Source: Candidatus Adiutrix sp. (GTDB taxonomy: Bacteria > Desulfobacterota > Desulfarculia > Adiutricales > Adiutricaceae). Taken from it: a stretch of 6,912 nt of DNA. Where the stretch lies: positions 1-6,912 of the forward strand of contig JAITVE010000410.1 in assembly GCA_031285975.1 (NCBI GenBank), in the 5' to 3' direction. This document shows positions 5,292 to 6,912 of the stretch, piece by piece. The notes under the pieces were generated by a model that saw nothing but the letters and a program-made list of their open reading frames with translations, had not been told where the DNA came from and made no database searches. The position numbers and the translations under genes are program-made. Every line of letters starts with the position of its first letter. Position 1 is the first letter of the stretch.

Positions 5292-6912
5292 ATGCGTTCT
5301 GAGTATGATGTGATTGTGGTTGGCGGCGGGCCCGCCGGGCTGGAAGCCGCCGCCGCCGCCGCCCGCCTGGGGGCTCGCGCCCTCCTGGTGACCTTGAAAT
5401 TGGAGACCGCGGGCCTATTGGCCTGTAACCCCGCCTTTGGCGGCCCGGCCAAGGGCGGCCTGGTGCGGGAAGTGGACGCGCTGGGCGGCCTTTGCGGCAC
5501 GCTGGCCGATATCGCCGCCCGGCAGTGCCGCACCCTGGGGGAAAGCAAGGGCCCGGCGGCCCGCTCTACCCGGATGCTGGTTGACCGCGACGCCTTCAGC
5601 CAGGCCGCGCAAGCCTGGCTGGCGGCGCAGAAAAACATTACGGCCCTGGAAGGCGAAGCCGCCGAAGTGCTCAGCCACAATGGCCGGGCCGTGGGCCTGA
5701 AACTGGCCGACGGCCGCACCTTTTCCGCCGGGGCTGTGGTGCTGGCCGGGGGCACGTTCTGGCGGGCCAGCATCTTTCATGGCCGGGACGCCACCCCCGC
5801 CGGGCGGCTGGGGGAGCCCCCGGCCAACCGCATCAGCCTGTCCCTGGCCGCGCTGGGGCATAGGCCGGGGCGGCTCTCCACCTGCACAGCGCCCCGCCTG
5901 GCGGCGGCCACTGTGGATTTGGACGGCCTGGAAGAGCAGCCCGGCCAGCCGGGGGTGCGCCCCTTTTCCACCCTGCATGACGACGGCGGCCTGCCCCTCC
6001 GCAACACAGCCTCCTGCCGCCTGACCTGGACGACCCCCGAAACTCACCGCCTGGTGGCCGCCGCCCGTGCGGAATCCATCTTCTATGCCGAGTTCAAGCC
6101 CGGCGCGCCGCCCCGCTATTGCCCCTCATTGGAAGACAAAATCAGCCGCTACCCCGACCGGGAGCGGCACCAGGTGTTCCTGGAGCCGGACAGCGGGGGC
6201 CTTATTTTCCCCAGCGGCCTCCCGACGGGCCTGAGCCCCGAGACCCAGCGGGCCCTGATCCGCAGCATTCCCGGCCTTTCGCGGGCCGAGGTAGCCCGGC
6301 CCGGCTACGCCGTGGAATACGACTATTTCGAACCCCGCGACCTCTCCCCAACCTTTGAGTCTCTGCGGCTGCGGGGCCTGTTTCTGGCCGGGCAGGTCAA
6401 CGGCACCAGCGGCTATGAAGAAGCCGCCGCCCAGGGTTTGCTGGCCGGGGCCAACGCCGCGCTGCGCGCTTCCGGCGGCGGCGAAGTGATTCTGCCGCGC
6501 TCCCAGGCCTTGACCGGCGTCATGGCCGACGACCTCACCGGGCGCGGCCTCACCGAGCCCTACCGCATGTTCACCAGCCGGGCCGAGTGGCGGCTTCTCT
6601 TGCGGGAAGATAACGCCGACCTGCGCCTCTCGCCCCTGGCCGAAAAATTGGGCCTCTTGGACGGCGAACGCGCCGCCCGCCTGCGCCGCAAGCTGGCCGA
6701 TTTGGAACGCGGCCACGCCCTTCTGGAACAATGCCGCCTCAGCCCGGAGCAGTCGCGGGAACTGGGCCCGCCGGAATTAGTAGTGGAGGAAAAAACCGCC
6801 GCCGCCGAACTCTTGCGCCGCCCGGCGGCCCGGCTGCGTCATTTCCTCAAATTCATCCCCGAACTGGCCGAGTTGGAGCCCCGCGCCGCCGACACCCTGG
6901 AAGTGGAAATAA
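5292..6912 (+). CDS. mnmG: tRNA U34 carboxymethylaminomethyl synthesis enzyme MnmG (GidA), 3' partial
   Basis: MnmG is an FAD- and NADH-dependent enzyme that, with MnmE, adds the (carboxymethyl)aminomethyl group to U34 of tRNAs reading split codon boxes. The reading frame stays open for 540 codons to the window edge. The family usually has 620-630 residues, so about 80-90 C-terminal residues, the MnmE-binding and tRNA-binding part, are missing. Visible features are the FAD glycine motif GGGPAG (11-16), the catalytic Cys45 in ACNPAFGG, Cys277 in RYCPSLEDK, the hallmark GQVNGTSGYEEAAAQG (367-382) and EPYRMFTSRAEWRLLLRED (from 422). Several normally conserved positions differ: His in GxGHAG is Pro, KGHL is KGGL, and RLKTGTPPR is RLSTCTAPR. 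The start at 5292 is chosen because YDVIVVGGG follows at once. No ribosome-binding site is evident and the slipin stop is 5 bases upstream, which suggests translational coupling. A divergent MnmG is the best call; a paralogue is possible. Confidence 0.88.
   Translation, partial: MRSEYDVIVVGGGPAGLEAAAAAARLGARALLVTLKLETAGLLACNPAFGGPAKGGLVREVDALGGLCGTLADIAARQCRTLGESKGPAARSTRMLVDRDAFSQAAQAWLAAQKNITALEGEAAEVLSHNGRAVGLKLADGRTFSAGAVVLAGGTFWRASIFHGRDATPAGRLGEPPANRISLSLAALGHRPGRLSTCTAPRLAAATVDLDGLEEQPGQPGVRPFSTLHDDGGLPLRNTASCRLTWTTPETHRLVAAARAESIFYAEFKPGAPPRYCPSLEDKISRYPDRERHQVFLEPDSGGLIFPSGLPTGLSPETQRALIRSIPGLSRAEVARPGYAVEYDYFEPRDLSPTFESLRLRGLFLAGQVNGTSGYEEAAAQGLLAGANAALRASGGGEVILPRSQALTGVMADDLTGRGLTEPYRMFTSRAEWRLLLREDNADLRLSPLAEKLGLLDGERAARLRRKLADLERGHALLEQCRLSPEQSRELGPPELVVEEKTAAAELLRRPAARLRHFLKFIPELAELEPRAADTLEVEI

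Noticed and set aside
5346..5363. Run of six GCC codons as a possible phase-variable repeat in mnmG
   Set aside because: A trinucleotide run changes length without a frameshift, and it encodes an alanine-rich helix normal for this position after the FAD glycine motif.
5415..6047. Minus-strand frames opposite mnmG (5195-5773, 5415-6047, 6126-6731) and the + frames at 5437, 5779 and 6119
   Set aside because: The mnmG frame is open without a break from 5292 to the window end and carries both catalytic cysteines and the family hallmark; the others have low-complexity translations.

Overview
The window looks like ordinary chromosome from a high-GC Gram-negative bacterium. The best guess is a sulfate-reducing Desulfovibrio-like member of the Desulfobacterota. 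This rests on the GCC/CTG-rich codon use, the HU variant (GYTGRNPKSGE followed by a PPKKLPFFKVG arm), the NfeD-slipin pair and the dispersed ATTCC/GGAAT palindromes. It is an inference from sequence style, and no marker gene in the window proves it.

Layout. Positions 1-1718 (+) hold the C-terminal part of a P1B-type ATPase of the ZntA/CadA kind, which exports soft divalent metals; its N-terminus lies outside the window. It converges on a chemotaxis adaptor gene, cheW (1801-2325, -). The 82-base gap between them holds a symmetric hairpin that should end transcription from both sides. Upstream of cheW lies a 313-base AT-richer region with two divergent promoters, one for cheW and one for an HU-family nucleoid protein (2639-2920, +). 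Next comes a small metallo-beta-lactamase-fold hydrolase of the UlaG-like/UPF0173-like type (3025-3663, +). A roughly 97-base composite palindromic repeat (3697-3793) follows it. Then come nfeD (3828-4295), a slipin/QmcA-type SPFH gene (4342-5286) and mnmG (5292 to the window end, 3' truncated), all on + and closely packed.

How the genes work together. NfeD and the SPFH protein are a known membrane pair: NfeD's soluble OB-fold domain and the SPFH scaffold are thought to act together in membrane microdomains. mnmG, whose product helps modify U34 of several tRNAs, starts 5 bases after the slipin stop with no clear ribosome-binding site, so its translation is probably coupled to the slipin gene. 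The remaining genes are single-function neighbours with no obvious shared pathway.

I see no new multi-gene system here. The points most worth a second look are the composite repeat, whose two hairpins differ by base changes that keep the pairing; an MnmG with several changes at normally conserved positions; and a six-fold 11-residue repeat in the slipin coiled coil. No tRNA, rRNA, CRISPR array, transposase or phage gene was seen.
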